Of a stretch of DNA of 64,000 nucleotides, positions 1 to 7,561 are shown one piece after another (position 1 is the first letter of the stretch; every line of letters starts with the position of its first letter). The notes below the pieces were generated by a model, which made no database searches, had not been told where the DNA came from, and saw nothing but the letters and a program-made list of their open reading frames with translations. Where the stretch lies: positions 186,001 to 250,000 of the forward strand of contig CAWIMQ010000007.1 in assembly GCA_963837265.1 (NCBI GenBank), in the 5' to 3' direction. The DNA is from DATBLE01 sp963837265 (GTDB lineage: Bacteria > Actinomycetota > Thermoleophilia > Gaiellales > Gaiellaceae). The translations under genes were made by a program, and so were the position numbers.

Positions 1-962
1 TAGCGGTGTCCGCCGGCGTCGGTGAAGCGCAGCTGCGCGCCCGGGTGCGGCCGTTCCTTGCGCACGATCAGCCGCGTTCCTTCCGGCCAGGCGCTCAGAT
101 CGACCTGCGCCGTCAGCTCGGCGACCCAGGCTCCCTCGCGTGCCTCCTCGCCGCCGTCGAGCGCCGGCAGCCAGCGCTTCTTCGACACCGCCAACGCGGC
201 CTGCCCGACGCGCTCATCGACGTAGTAGCCGAGCGAGAAGCGGATCCGGCGCTCCCGCAGCGCCTGCGCGAAGGCGTGTGTGGCGCCGGCCGCGTCAGCG
301 CGTGCGAGCAGTGGCACCGGTTCGTCGTCTTCGCGATCGGCGACCTCGGCCGGCAGCTGCGCCAGCGCCTGCTCGAGCACCGTGATGTGGTCCGCGGCGG
401 TGTTCGAGCCGGCATTGCCAGGACGCAGCAGGCCCGCCAGGTGCTCACCCGTCTCGTCGAGGAAGCAGTGCAGCGGGTGGAAGCCGAAGCCGCCCTTGCG
501 GTGCGGCGCCCCACCCTCCTTCTCGGTGCGGCACTCCAACAGCTGCGCGTCGAAATCGAGCGTGACCGTCTCCGGGCGCGCCCCCAGCGACCAGGCCCGC
601 TCGCGGGCACTGCGGCGTGCGACCCGGATCGACGCCAGCTCGTCCTCGCCGAGCGCGTACAACAGCCGCGTCGCGGTCGAGTGCGACGCGACACCGCCGA
701 ACAAGTCTGGCTGCTCGGCAAGCGCGCCGAGATCCGAGACGCAGTCGCCGCCGTCGATCAGCATCGTCGCCAGATCAACCACCACCCGCCCCGGGTCGTG
801 CAGCGGGCGCCGCTTGAACACGCCCCCGAGCCCGGACGAGAGCTCCCGCTCGACCCCCAGCCGGGCCGCCAGCTCGACCACCAGCGCCAAGCCAGAACGC
901 GACACGAGGCCCTCCTGATCAGCAGCGATTTGAAGCGATCCGAGCCGGCTGCCAGACTTCAC
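1..962 (-). CDS. IS1380-family transposase, cut by window edge
   Basis: The first 320 residues are open from a GTG start and run off the window edge. The product would cut and paste an IS1380-type insertion sequence. The N-terminal stretch (SGLALVVELAARLGVE, then HDPGRVVVDLATMLIDGGDC) matches the known helical opening of IS1380 transposases. It is followed by TLDFDAQLLE, where the first catalytic aspartate is expected, and by HPLHCFLDETGEHLAGLLRP of the RNase H fold. A purine-rich AGGAGG lies about 12 bases upstream of the GTG, which decides the start. No stop or frameshift is seen, so the visible part looks intact. The far end and one terminal repeat lie outside the window. Confidence 0.85.
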   Translation of the reverse strand, partial: MKSGSRLGSLQIAADQEGLVSRSGLALVVELAARLGVERELSSGLGGVFKRRPLHDPGRVVVDLATMLIDGGDCVSDLGALAEQPDLFGGVASHSTATRLLYALGEDELASIRVARRSARERAWSLGARPETVTLDFDAQLLECRTEKEGGAPHRKGGFGFHPLHCFLDETGEHLAGLLRPGNAGSNTAADHITVLEQALAQLPAEVADREDDEPVPLLARADAAGATHAFAQALRERRIRFSLGYYVDERVGQAALAVSKKRWLPALDGGEEAREGAWVAELTAQVDLSAWPEGTRLIVRKERPHPGAQLRFTDAGGHR

Positions 963-973
963 TCTCAAGGTGC

Positions 974-1031
974 GTCCTCCTCGTGCGGGATGTAGGTCGA
1001 GACAACCCACATCCTCCCTGCACAGGAGGAC
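974..1031. other. Imperfect stem-loop upstream of the transposase
   Basis: GTCCTCCT at the left pairs with AGGAGGAC at the right, and an inner GGATGT pairs with ACATCC. The arms sit just upstream of the transposase start and include its ribosome-binding AGGAGG. The structure could mask translation of the transposase mRNA, or it could be part of the element's end. No target duplication could be checked because the other end is missing. Confidence 0.3.
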
Positions 1032-1073
1032 GTTTCCTTGCCCGCCACCAACGCCAGACGTGCGGAATCGAGG

Positions 1074-1607
1074 CTAGAGGGCGCCGCCGGCCGCCGGGGG
1101 GGCAGACGGGTCCGCTGCTCCCTGGTCGCCGACGGGCGTGCGCGCGAGCGCGTCCTCGGCGAGCAGGATGTTCGACTCCAGCGCACGCTCGACAAGCGTG
1201 AGCAGGTCGCTCATCGATGACACCTCCTCGCGCTGCTCCTTCAGGAACCAGTTCAGGAACTCCTCGCCCACGAAGTCGCCCTCCTCGCGGGCGAGCTTCG
1301 CGAGCGCGGCGATCTGCCCGGTGACCCGCTTCTCCTGCTCGAGCGCGAGCGCAACCGGCTCGGCCGCGTTCTCGAAGTCCGTCTTCGGCGCCTCCACGCC
1401 GGGAACCTTCACCGCCTGGTCGGCGTCGAGCAGGAACTGGGCGAGCATCAGCGCGTGGTTTCGCTCCTCGACCGCCTGCCGGTAGAAGTGCCGTGCGAGC
1501 TGAGGAAGCGTTTCTGCGTCGTAGTGGACGGCGATCGCGACGTACTGCTGAGAGGCGCCGAACTCGTACGCGATCTGCTCGTTGACGGCGTCGTAGAACC
1601 TGCCCAT
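1074..1607 (-). CDS. Ferritin-like iron storage protein
   Basis: The 177-residue product is a non-haem ferritin of the four-helix diiron family, which oxidises Fe(II) and stores ferric iron in a cytoplasmic cage. Ferroxidase-type ligands are visible: E15 in helix A, E48 and H51 in the EERNHA motif of helix B, then E92 and E128 in later helices. Helices fill residues 1 to 150. The Ala/Pro-rich tail after residue 155 is longer than in E. coli FtnA and resembles the tails of actinobacterial BfrB ferritins. A TAGACT -10 element sits 8 bases before the ATG, suggesting a leaderless transcript divergent from the neighbouring P-loop gene. Confidence 0.9.
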   Translation of the reverse strand: MGRFYDAVNEQIAYEFGASQQYVAIAVHYDAETLPQLARHFYRQAVEERNHALMLAQFLLDADQAVKVPGVEAPKTDFENAAEPVALALEQEKRVTGQIAALAKLAREEGDFVGEEFLNWFLKEQREEVSSMSDLLTLVERALESNILLAEDALARTPVGDQGAADPSAPPAAGGAL

Positions 1608-1615
1608 CGCTGACG

Positions 1616-1644
1616 AGTCTAACGTCCCGCCCCTGGTCTAGGCT
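1616..1644. promoter_or_regulatory. Divergent leaderless promoters
   Basis: On the minus strand TAGACT (1621-1616) lies 8 bases before the ferritin ATG. On the plus strand TAGGCT (1639-1644) lies 7 bases before the ATG of the P-loop gene. Both fit the TAnnnT -10 consensus at a distance that puts the transcription start at or next to the start codon. No clear -35 is visible for either. Confidence 0.45.
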
Positions 1645-1651
1645 CTGGGCG

Positions 1652-2992
1652 ATGGCGGCGAAACGGATCGTGATCGTCGGGGCCGCCGGCCGGGACTTCC
1701 ACGACTTCAACGTCCTGTTCCGCGGGGACGAGACGCACGACGTGGTCGCGTTCACAGCCACGCAGATCCCGAACATCGAGGGGCGGGTCTATCCGCCCGG
1801 GCTCGCCGGGCCGCTCTACCCCGACGGAATCCCGATCCGGGCCGAGGCGGAGCTCGAGGAGGTCGTCCGGGAGCACGCAGTCGACGAGGTCGTCTTCGCA
1901 TACTCGGACGTCACGCACGAGCACGTGATGCACCTCGCCTCGCGCGTGCTCGCCGCCGGCGCGGACTTCCGGCTTCTCTCGGCCGAATCGACCGAGTTGC
2001 GCTCCGCCAAGCCGGTGGTGGCGGTGTGCGCCGTGCGCACAGGGGCGGGCAAGAGCCAGACGACACGGCACGTCGCGGGCCTCTTGCGCGAGGCCGGCCG
2101 GCGCGTCGCCGTGCTCCGTCATCCGATGCCCTACGGCGACCTCCGTCGCCAGGCGGTGCAGCGATTCGAGCGCTACGAGGACCTGGACGCAGCCGACTGC
2201 ACGATCGAGGAGCGCGAGGAGTACGAGCCGCACCTGGACGCGGGAAACCTCGTCTTTGCGGGCGTGGACTACGCAGCGATCCTCGAGGCGGCCGAGTCCG
2301 AGGCGGACGTCGTGCTCTGGGACGGCGGCAACAACGACACTCCGTTTCTCCGTCCCGACCTGCACATCGTCGTCGTCGACCCGCACCGGCCCGGCCACGA
2401 GCTTCGCTACCACCCGGGTGAGACGAACCTCCTGCTCGCCGACGTCTGCGTCGTCAACAAGGTCGACACCGCGCCGCCCGCAGGGGTCGAGGCCGTGCTG
2501 GAGTCGATCCGGGAGCACAACCCCCGCGCGCAGGTGGTCCGAGCCGCGTCGCCGGTGACGGTGGACGAGAACGGCGAGCGCGTCCAGGGCCGGCGCGTGC
2601 TCTGCGTCGAGGACGGCCCGACGCTCACCCACGGCGAGATGGAGTACGGCGCGGCGGTGCTCGCGGCCCAGTCCGCCGGGGCCGCCGAGCTCGTCGACCC
2701 GCGGCCGTTTGCCGTCGGCTCGATCGCCGCCGCGTACGAGCGCTACCCGCACCTCGGTCGCGTCCTGCCGGCGATGGGCTACGGCAACGGCCAGGTCGAG
2801 GAGCTGCGTGAGACGATCGCCCGCTCGGACGCCGACCTCGTCCTGATCGGGACACCGATCGACCTGCGCAGGTTGATCGCCTTCGACAAGCCGGCGCTCC
2901 GGGTCAGCTACCGGCTCGAGGAGATCGGCGAGCCCACGCTGCGCGACATCCTTTCCACTCGCGGGCTCCTGGCCGCCCCGACGCGCGCCTGA
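1652..2992 (+). CDS. Cyclic 2,3-diphosphoglycerate synthetase-like P-loop protein
   Basis: The 446-residue protein has an N-terminal Rossmann-like domain (residues 1-115) and a P-loop, AVRTGAGKSQTTR, at residues 127-139. This is followed by WDGGNNDTP and VVNKVD, which resemble G-domain motifs. The arrangement is that of the cyclic-2,3-diphosphoglycerate synthetase (cPGS) family. Archaeal members make the thermolyte cDPG from 2,3-diphosphoglycerate and ATP. Bacterial homologues are common but not characterised, and databases often call them GTPases, so the reaction here is inferred only from family. The start is supported by the adjacent -10 element and by MAAKRIVIVGAAGRDFHDFN as a typical opening. 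It stands alone, with no operon partner. Confidence 0.75.
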   Translation: MAAKRIVIVGAAGRDFHDFNVLFRGDETHDVVAFTATQIPNIEGRVYPPGLAGPLYPDGIPIRAEAELEEVVREHAVDEVVFAYSDVTHEHVMHLASRVLAAGADFRLLSAESTELRSAKPVVAVCAVRTGAGKSQTTRHVAGLLREAGRRVAVLRHPMPYGDLRRQAVQRFERYEDLDAADCTIEEREEYEPHLDAGNLVFAGVDYAAILEAAESEADVVLWDGGNNDTPFLRPDLHIVVVDPHRPGHELRYHPGETNLLLADVCVVNKVDTAPPAGVEAVLESIREHNPRAQVVRAASPVTVDENGERVQGRRVLCVEDGPTLTHGEMEYGAAVLAAQSAGAAELVDPRPFAVGSIAAAYERYPHLGRVLPAMGYGNGQVEELRETIARSDADLVLIGTPIDLRRLIAFDKPALRVSYRLEEIGEPTLRDILSTRGLLAAPTRA

Positions 2993-3055
2993 GCCGACGC
3001 CCTGCTCGGAGCCTCCACGGCTGTAGGCACTTCGTCACGCTTTCCTTCCACCCGC

Positions 3056-3117
3056 AGTGCCAGGCACGAGCGTGGACAGCTCGGCACCGAACCGACACAC
3101 GTGGAGTGCCGGGCACC
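3056..3117. repeat. Pair of GTGCC-N-GGCAC palindromes
   Basis: AGTGCCAGGCAC and, 48 bases on, AGTGCCGGGCACC are 11-base palindromes of the form GTGCC-N-GGCAC. They lie in the 190-base gap between the P-loop gene and the membrane protein gene. A second pair occurs at 6059-6114. The paired intergenic layout is like REP elements. Confidence 0.5.
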
Positions 3118-3182
3118 GGCTGTGAAGACCCGGGCCGCCCCGGTGCCGCCCACCTCCCTGGCGGACCAGTAACATCCCGCGG

Positions 3183-3722
3183 GTGAGGTCGCGCCCGCTC
3201 CTCACCTTCTCGGTTCCGCTAGCCGCGGCGGGCACGCTGGCGGGACATGCTGCCGGCTACGCACTCGTGGGCTCGAGCAGCAGGGACGCCGCCGTCCACG
3301 GCTATCTGACGTACGCGCCGCAGTTCCTGGCGGTCTGCATCTCGCTCGTCACGCTCTCGCTCGGGCTGCGCGTCTCGGGACGTCTCCGGGGACGGCCCTC
3401 CGCGTGGCCCTTTGCGCTCCTTCCCCCGCTCGCGTTCTGTACGCAGGAACTCGTCGAGCGGCTTGCCGTCGGGCTGCCGGCACACACGGTCCTCGAGCCG
3501 GCCGTGTACGTCGGGCTCGCCGCACAGCTTCCGGTTGCCGTGCTCGCCTTCCTCGCCGCGCGCACGCTCCTGGGCGTCGCCGACGAGGCCGCGCGCACGC
3601 TCGCGCCACGCCCCCTGGTCACGCTCCGCCCCGGTTCACCCGGGGTGCCGGCGGCGATCCAGGCGCCGGGCCGCACGCGGCTCATGCACGACCGGCTGGG
3701 CCGGGCGCCTCCCCCTCGCTGA
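3183..3722 (+). CDS. Uncharacterised membrane protein
   Basis: This 179-residue protein starts at GTG and has about four hydrophobic segments (roughly residues 8-30, 43-65, 77-95 and 107-128) separated by short basic loops. A Pro/Arg-rich cytoplasmic tail follows. I do not recognise a family. It lies 48 bases before the first cupredoxin-like gene on the same strand, so it may belong to the same transcription unit as the secreted proteins and the large membrane protein downstream. The tail past residue 140 (RPLVTLRPGSPGVPAAIQAPG) looks disordered. Confidence 0.6.
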   Translation: MRSRPLLTFSVPLAAAGTLAGHAAGYALVGSSSRDAAVHGYLTYAPQFLAVCISLVTLSLGLRVSGRLRGRPSAWPFALLPPLAFCTQELVERLAVGLPAHTVLEPAVYVGLAAQLPVAVLAFLAARTLLGVADEAARTLAPRPLVTLRPGSPGVPAAIQAPGRTRLMHDRLGRAPPPR

Positions 3723-3769
3723 GCTCGCTCACACCCAAGCAGCAACCCGCGAACCAGGGAGGTAGCTCG

Positions 3770-4126
3770 ATGCGTCTCATCCCAGCGTTGGCGCTTGTCG
3801 CCGGCTCGCTCGTCCTCGCGGCACCGATCGGCGCGGCGCCAAACGCCGTCAAGCCGACCGTGCTCACCATCCTCGTCGGCAAGCACGGCGTGCCGGGCGG
3901 CCCGAAAAAGTTCACGATCCGGAAGGGAAGGCATGTCGTGCTCCGCGTCCGCAGCTCGATCGGCGAGGCGGTCCACCTGCACGGCTACGACATCGAGAAG
4001 CCGATCAAGAGCAAGAAGGCGTTCGTCCGGATCGCGTTCGTCGCGAAGGTGAGGGGCGTCTTCGAGATCGAGCTTCACCTGACGGAAACGCGCGGTCTGC
4101 GGATCGGCCTCCTGACGGTCAAGTGA
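3770..4126 (+). CDS. Secreted cupredoxin-like protein
   Basis: The product is 118 residues with a cleavable signal peptide (MRLIPALALVAGSLVLAAPIGAA). The mature part is a small beta-rich domain carrying AVHLHGYDIEKP in the position of a cupredoxin metal loop. It has no cysteine, so a normal type-1 copper site cannot form. The HxHGYD motif might bind metal through histidines, or the fold may be structural. An alternative longer frame upstream lacks a signal sequence, and GGGAGGTAG before this ATG decides the start. The stop overlaps the GTG of the next, paralogous gene. Confidence 0.75.
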   Translation: MRLIPALALVAGSLVLAAPIGAAPNAVKPTVLTILVGKHGVPGGPKKFTIRKGRHVVLRVRSSIGEAVHLHGYDIEKPIKSKKAFVRIAFVAKVRGVFEIELHLTETRGLRIGLLTVK

Positions 4127-4482
4127 CCGCGCGCCTGCTCGTCCTCGTCCTCGCCGCCGCGACCCTCACGGGCTGCGGCGGCGGGAGCAAGAAGAGCACG
4201 TCCACGAACGCCCCCGGGCCGGTAATGGTCGACGTCACGGTAAGGGGCGGCAAGCCGGTCGGCGGGATTCAGCGGGCGACCGCGACCCAGGGCCAGACGG
4301 TCGCGATCGTCGTCCACTCGGACGTCGCCGACGAGGTCCACGTCCACGGCTACGACCTGCACAAGGACGTTGAGGCCGGCGGCACCGTCCGCATCCAGTT
4401 CAAAGCAGACGTCGCCGGTGTCTTCGAGGCCGAGCTGGAGAGCCGGAGTCTCCAGATCGTCGCGTTGACCGTAAAGCCGTGA
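4123..4482 (+). CDS. Cupredoxin-like lipoprotein
   Basis: The 119-residue protein has a lipoprotein signal ending in the lipobox LTGC, so it is probably anchored to the outer face of the membrane. The mature domain repeats the motif of its upstream neighbour (EVHVHGYDLHKDV), and the two proteins are clearly paralogues. Again no cysteine follows the motif. Its GTG start overlaps the preceding stop and its own stop overlaps the next gene's start region, so the three genes are translationally coupled. A role beside the polytopic membrane protein encoded next is likely but unproven. Confidence 0.75.
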   Translation: MTARLLVLVLAAATLTGCGGGSKKSTSTNAPGPVMVDVTVRGGKPVGGIQRATATQGQTVAIVVHSDVADEVHVHGYDLHKDVEAGGTVRIQFKADVAGVFEAELESRSLQIVALTVKP

Positions 4483-5840
4483 GCTGGATCCTCGCGCACG
4501 GGATCGGGGGGATCCGGGACCTCCCCGTCCCGCGCTACGTCTTCTACTACGGCGCCGCGGTCGTATTGGTGATCTCGTTCGCGGCGCTCGCGTTCCTGTG
4601 GCGGAAGCCGCTCCTCGCCGAGCGGGCGCCGGGACGGCCGCTTCCGGCCGGACTCCAGCGCGTGCTCCTCTCCCCCGTGCTGCGCGCGATCGCCGGCGCG
4701 GCGTCGTTCGCGCTCCTCGCCTTCCTCTGGCTCGGCGCGCTGGTCGGCAAGAACGACAGCGGCGTGAACTTCACGCCGACGTTCGTCTACGTCTACTTCT
4801 GGGTCGGGATGCCGATCGCGGTCGTCGTCCTCGGCAACTTCTGGCCCGCGGTCAGCCCGTGGAAGGCGGCCGCGGACGGAGCCGGGTGGATCCTGCGGCG
4901 GCTCGGCTTACGCGACCAGACGCCGTTCGAGTACCCAGCGTGGCTCGGCCGCTGGCCGGCGGCGGTGCTCCTGCTCAGCTTCGTGACGATGGAGCTGAGC
5001 TACGTAAACCCGTCGGATCCGCACTCGCTGGCGCTCGCGATCGCCATCTACAGCCTCGTCACGTGGGCGGGCGCGTTCGCGTTCGGCTCGAAGGCATGGT
5101 TCGCCAACGGCGACGGCTTCTCGGTCGACTACCAGCTCCTCGGCCGGATCAGCGCATTCGGCCGGCGCGACGACGGGGAGCTGGTCCTCCGCATGCCGTT
5201 CTCCGGGCTCTCGACCACGGACCCGACCCCGGGGACGATCGGGTTCGTCGCTGTCATGCTCGGCTCGACCTTCTTCGACGGCTTCAGCCGGACGAGTATC
5301 TGGCAGAACCCGTACTACAACGTCCAGGTCGATCTGCTCGACCGGCCGAGCCTCGCCGACCTGGTCGGGCAGCTGATGAACCTCGGTGGGCTGATCGCCT
5401 GCGTCGCCTTCGTCGGCGTCGCCTTCCGGCTCGCGACCGCCGGGACCGAGTCGATCGCGGGCAGGAGCAACCTCTCCCGCGACTTCATCGACGGGCTGAT
5501 CCCGATCGCCTTCGTATACATCCTCGCCCACTACTTCTCGCTGCTCCTCTACCAGGGCGAGGTCGGCTACAAGCTGCTCTCCGACCCGTGGGGGCGCGGC
5601 TGGGACCTGTTCGGCACGCACGCCTTCCAGCCGAGCTTCACCTTCCTGACGCCGCACACGATCTGGTACGTACAGGTGGTCGCGCTCGTCACCGGTCACA
5701 TCGCCGGCCTCGCGGTGGCCCACGACCGGGCGGTCGGCCTCTTCCGCTCGCCGCGGATGGCACTCTGGACGCAGTATCCGATGCTGGTGCTGATGGTCAT
5801 GTTCACGGTCGGAGGGCTATGGGTGCTCTCGCAGGGTTGA
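4479..5840 (+). CDS. Polytopic membrane protein next to cupredoxin-like genes
   Basis: This 453-residue integral membrane protein has about ten hydrophobic helices. It begins with the conserved-looking HGIGGIRDLPVP just before the first helix. Homologues in Actinobacteria and some Proteobacteria are often labelled fenitrothion hydrolase by database transfer, which I regard as weak evidence. The position after two secreted cupredoxin-like proteins suggests a membrane partner in copper handling or redox. Several conserved-looking polar residues sit between helices (WPAVSPWK, FFDGFSRTSIWQNPYY, ILAHYFSLLLYQGE), including a histidine in a transmembrane stretch. No catalytic motif of a known hydrolase class is visible. 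Confidence 0.65.
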   Translation: MSWILAHGIGGIRDLPVPRYVFYYGAAVVLVISFAALAFLWRKPLLAERAPGRPLPAGLQRVLLSPVLRAIAGAASFALLAFLWLGALVGKNDSGVNFTPTFVYVYFWVGMPIAVVVLGNFWPAVSPWKAAADGAGWILRRLGLRDQTPFEYPAWLGRWPAAVLLLSFVTMELSYVNPSDPHSLALAIAIYSLVTWAGAFAFGSKAWFANGDGFSVDYQLLGRISAFGRRDDGELVLRMPFSGLSTTDPTPGTIGFVAVMLGSTFFDGFSRTSIWQNPYYNVQVDLLDRPSLADLVGQLMNLGGLIACVAFVGVAFRLATAGTESIAGRSNLSRDFIDGLIPIAFVYILAHYFSLLLYQGEVGYKLLSDPWGRGWDLFGTHAFQPSFTFLTPHTIWYVQVVALVTGHIAGLAVAHDRAVGLFRSPRMALWTQYPMLVLMVMFTVGGLWVLSQG

Positions 5841-6013
5841 GCCTGCTCGTCGCGCACGGCGGCATCCCCGGCCTGATCGGCGAGACCGGCAGCGTCTTCC
5901 TCGGTCTCGCCGTGTTCGGCTACTTCATCCGCCGCTCGGCGAAGAAGGAGCGCGAGCGGGAGGCGGCGACACGGTCGGAAGGCACGAAGCGCCCGCCCGG
6001 CGACGGCGCGTAG
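5819..6013 (+). CDS. Small single-pass membrane protein
   Basis: A 64-residue product starts at ATG inside the last codons of the preceding gene (22-base overlap). It has one transmembrane helix (about residues 20-35) and then a highly charged cytoplasmic tail (RRSAKKEREREAATRSEG). The overlap and the lack of any separate promoter mark it as the last gene of the cupredoxin cassette. Its role may be accessory or assembly. I do not recognise a family. Confidence 0.6.
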   Translation: MGALAGLSLLVAHGGIPGLIGETGSVFLGLAVFGYFIRRSAKKEREREAATRSEGTKRPPGDGA

Positions 6014-6058
6014 TGCCCGCACCCGCGCCGCCACCGTAGCGAGAACGGGTCTCTCGGC

Positions 6059-6114
6059 GGTGCCGGGCACCGTGAACCCGCCGCCAGGCGGATCTCTCGA
6101 CAGTGCCCGGCACC
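6059..6114. repeat. Second pair of GTGCC-N-GGCAC palindromes
   Basis: GGTGCCGGGCACC and CAGTGCCCGGCACC lie about 30 bases apart in the 200-base gap after the cupredoxin cassette. The central bases differ (G in one, C in the other), so the copies are in inverted orientation. This matches the 3056-3117 pair. Confidence 0.5.
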
Positions 6115-6214
6115 GACATCGAACCGCCCTGAGGGTTGGGGCGAATCAGGCCCCGTACGACGGCCACGACCCAGCTCCGCCAACCGACCGGCCGTCAGAA
6201 AGGAGCCGCACCGA

Positions 6215-7513
6215 ATGCGCAAGCACTGGGCATTCATTCTGCCGGCGGTCGCAGGAGCGGCGGTGGCAGCGCTCTTCGTCGCCCGCATCGGCCCCGCGCC
6301 CGGCAGCGCCTCGAGCCACCGGGAAGCACCGCTGATCTCGGAGGATCCGACCGCGGACAACACCGATCTCTACGCGTTCCGCAGCCCGGACCGCCCGGAG
6401 ACCTTCACGATCGTCTCGAACTGGATCCCCGGCGAGGATCCCGCGGCCGGACCGAACTACTACACGTTCTCGCAGACTGCCCGGTACAACATCGCCATCG
6501 ACCGGAACGGCGACGGGAAGGCGGACCAGACCTACAGCTTCCGCTTCAAGACCCCGACCGGCCCGTACTTCCTCGGGAACACGCAGCAATCCTGGACGGC
6601 CACCCTGAACGGCAAGCCGTTCGCTTCCGGCAAGACGCCGATCGACAACGTCGGCCCTCGCTTCAACGGGTTCGTCGGCGTCGACGACTACGAGGCCGTC
6701 GCCGAGAAGACGATCGTCACGAATGACGGCGTCCGCGTCTTCGCCGGGCAGCGTGACGACCCGTTCTTCGCGGACGTCGGCGCGATCTTCGACCTGGTCG
6801 CGATCCGCAAGGCGGGCACGACGGGGAACCTGGGCGGCGGGAAGGACTTCCTGTCCGGGTACGACGTCCACACGATCGCCCTGCAGATCCCGATCTCGCA
6901 GGTCGACACGAAGACGCACACGATCGGCGTCTGGTCCTCGACCGACCGCCAGAACGTGACCGTCGGCGGCAGGCTCCACCGGGGCTGGACGCAGGTCTCC
7001 CGCCTCGGCGAGCCGCTCGTCAACGAAGTGGTGATCCCGACCGGGCTCAAGGACCTCTGGAACCGCTCCACGCCTGCCCGGGACGCGCAGTTCGAGAAGT
7101 ACTACAGGACCCCGATCCTGGCCGCCGTGCTCAACAAGCTGTACAAGCTCGGCGTGCCGGAGACCGGCCGCGACGATCTCGTCGCGGTGCTGGGGACGGG
7201 CATCCCGAAGGTGACCTACACCGGCCCGACCTTCGCGGACGAGCTCCGGATCAACCTCGCGATCCCGCCGACCCCGGCGGCGAGCACGAGCCGCATGGGC
7301 GTCCTCGGCGGCGACAACGCGGGCTTTCCGAACGGGCGGCGGCTCGCCGACGACGTCGTCGACATCGAGGAGCAGGCGGTCGCCGGCTTCCTGATGGGCA
7401 AGAAGGTTCCGCTCGGCGACGGCGTCGACGCCAACGACGTGAAGAGCCTGGGCCACTTCCCGTACGTCGCGGCCCCGCACTCGGGCTACGAGAACGCGAA
7501 GGCGACGGGATAG
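6215..7513 (+). CDS. Secreted DUF4331 family protein
   Basis: The 432-residue protein has an N-terminal signal or anchor (residues 6-25). It then runs into SSHREAPLISEDPTADNTDLYAFRSP, the hallmark opening of DUF4331 proteins. Further family features include the VDDYEAVAEK region, FADVGAIFDL and the closing FPYVAAPHSGYEN. The biochemical role of the family is unknown; members are extracellular. AGAAAGGAGC shortly before the ATG supports the start. The gene begins a co-directional series (TPR protein, NicO-type transporter, anti-sigma and sigma factor). This layout suggests that the ECF sigma factor controls the set, although that is inference. Confidence 0.85.
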   Translation: MRKHWAFILPAVAGAAVAALFVARIGPAPGSASSHREAPLISEDPTADNTDLYAFRSPDRPETFTIVSNWIPGEDPAAGPNYYTFSQTARYNIAIDRNGDGKADQTYSFRFKTPTGPYFLGNTQQSWTATLNGKPFASGKTPIDNVGPRFNGFVGVDDYEAVAEKTIVTNDGVRVFAGQRDDPFFADVGAIFDLVAIRKAGTTGNLGGGKDFLSGYDVHTIALQIPISQVDTKTHTIGVWSSTDRQNVTVGGRLHRGWTQVSRLGEPLVNEVVIPTGLKDLWNRSTPARDAQFEKYYRTPILAAVLNKLYKLGVPETGRDDLVAVLGTGIPKVTYTGPTFADELRINLAIPPTPAASTSRMGVLGGDNAGFPNGRRLADDVVDIEEQAVAGFLMGKKVPLGDGVDANDVKSLGHFPYVAAPHSGYENAKATG

Positions 7514-7526
7514 CCGAACCGCCAAC

Positions 7527-7548
7527 GGGCCCGCCTCCGGGCGGGCCC
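7527..7548 (+). terminator. GC-rich hairpin
   Basis: GGGCCCGCC pairs perfectly with GGCGGGCCC across a four-base loop, between the DUF4331 stop and the TPR gene start. There is no clear T-run, so it may attenuate transcription or stabilise the message within the operon rather than end it. Confidence 0.45.
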
Positions 7549-7561
7549 GCCTCCCACCTCG

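Noticed and set aside
1..1031. Complete IS1380 element with terminal repeats
   Set aside because: Only one side is in the window; the stem-loop at 974-1031 cannot be proven to be a terminal inverted repeat.
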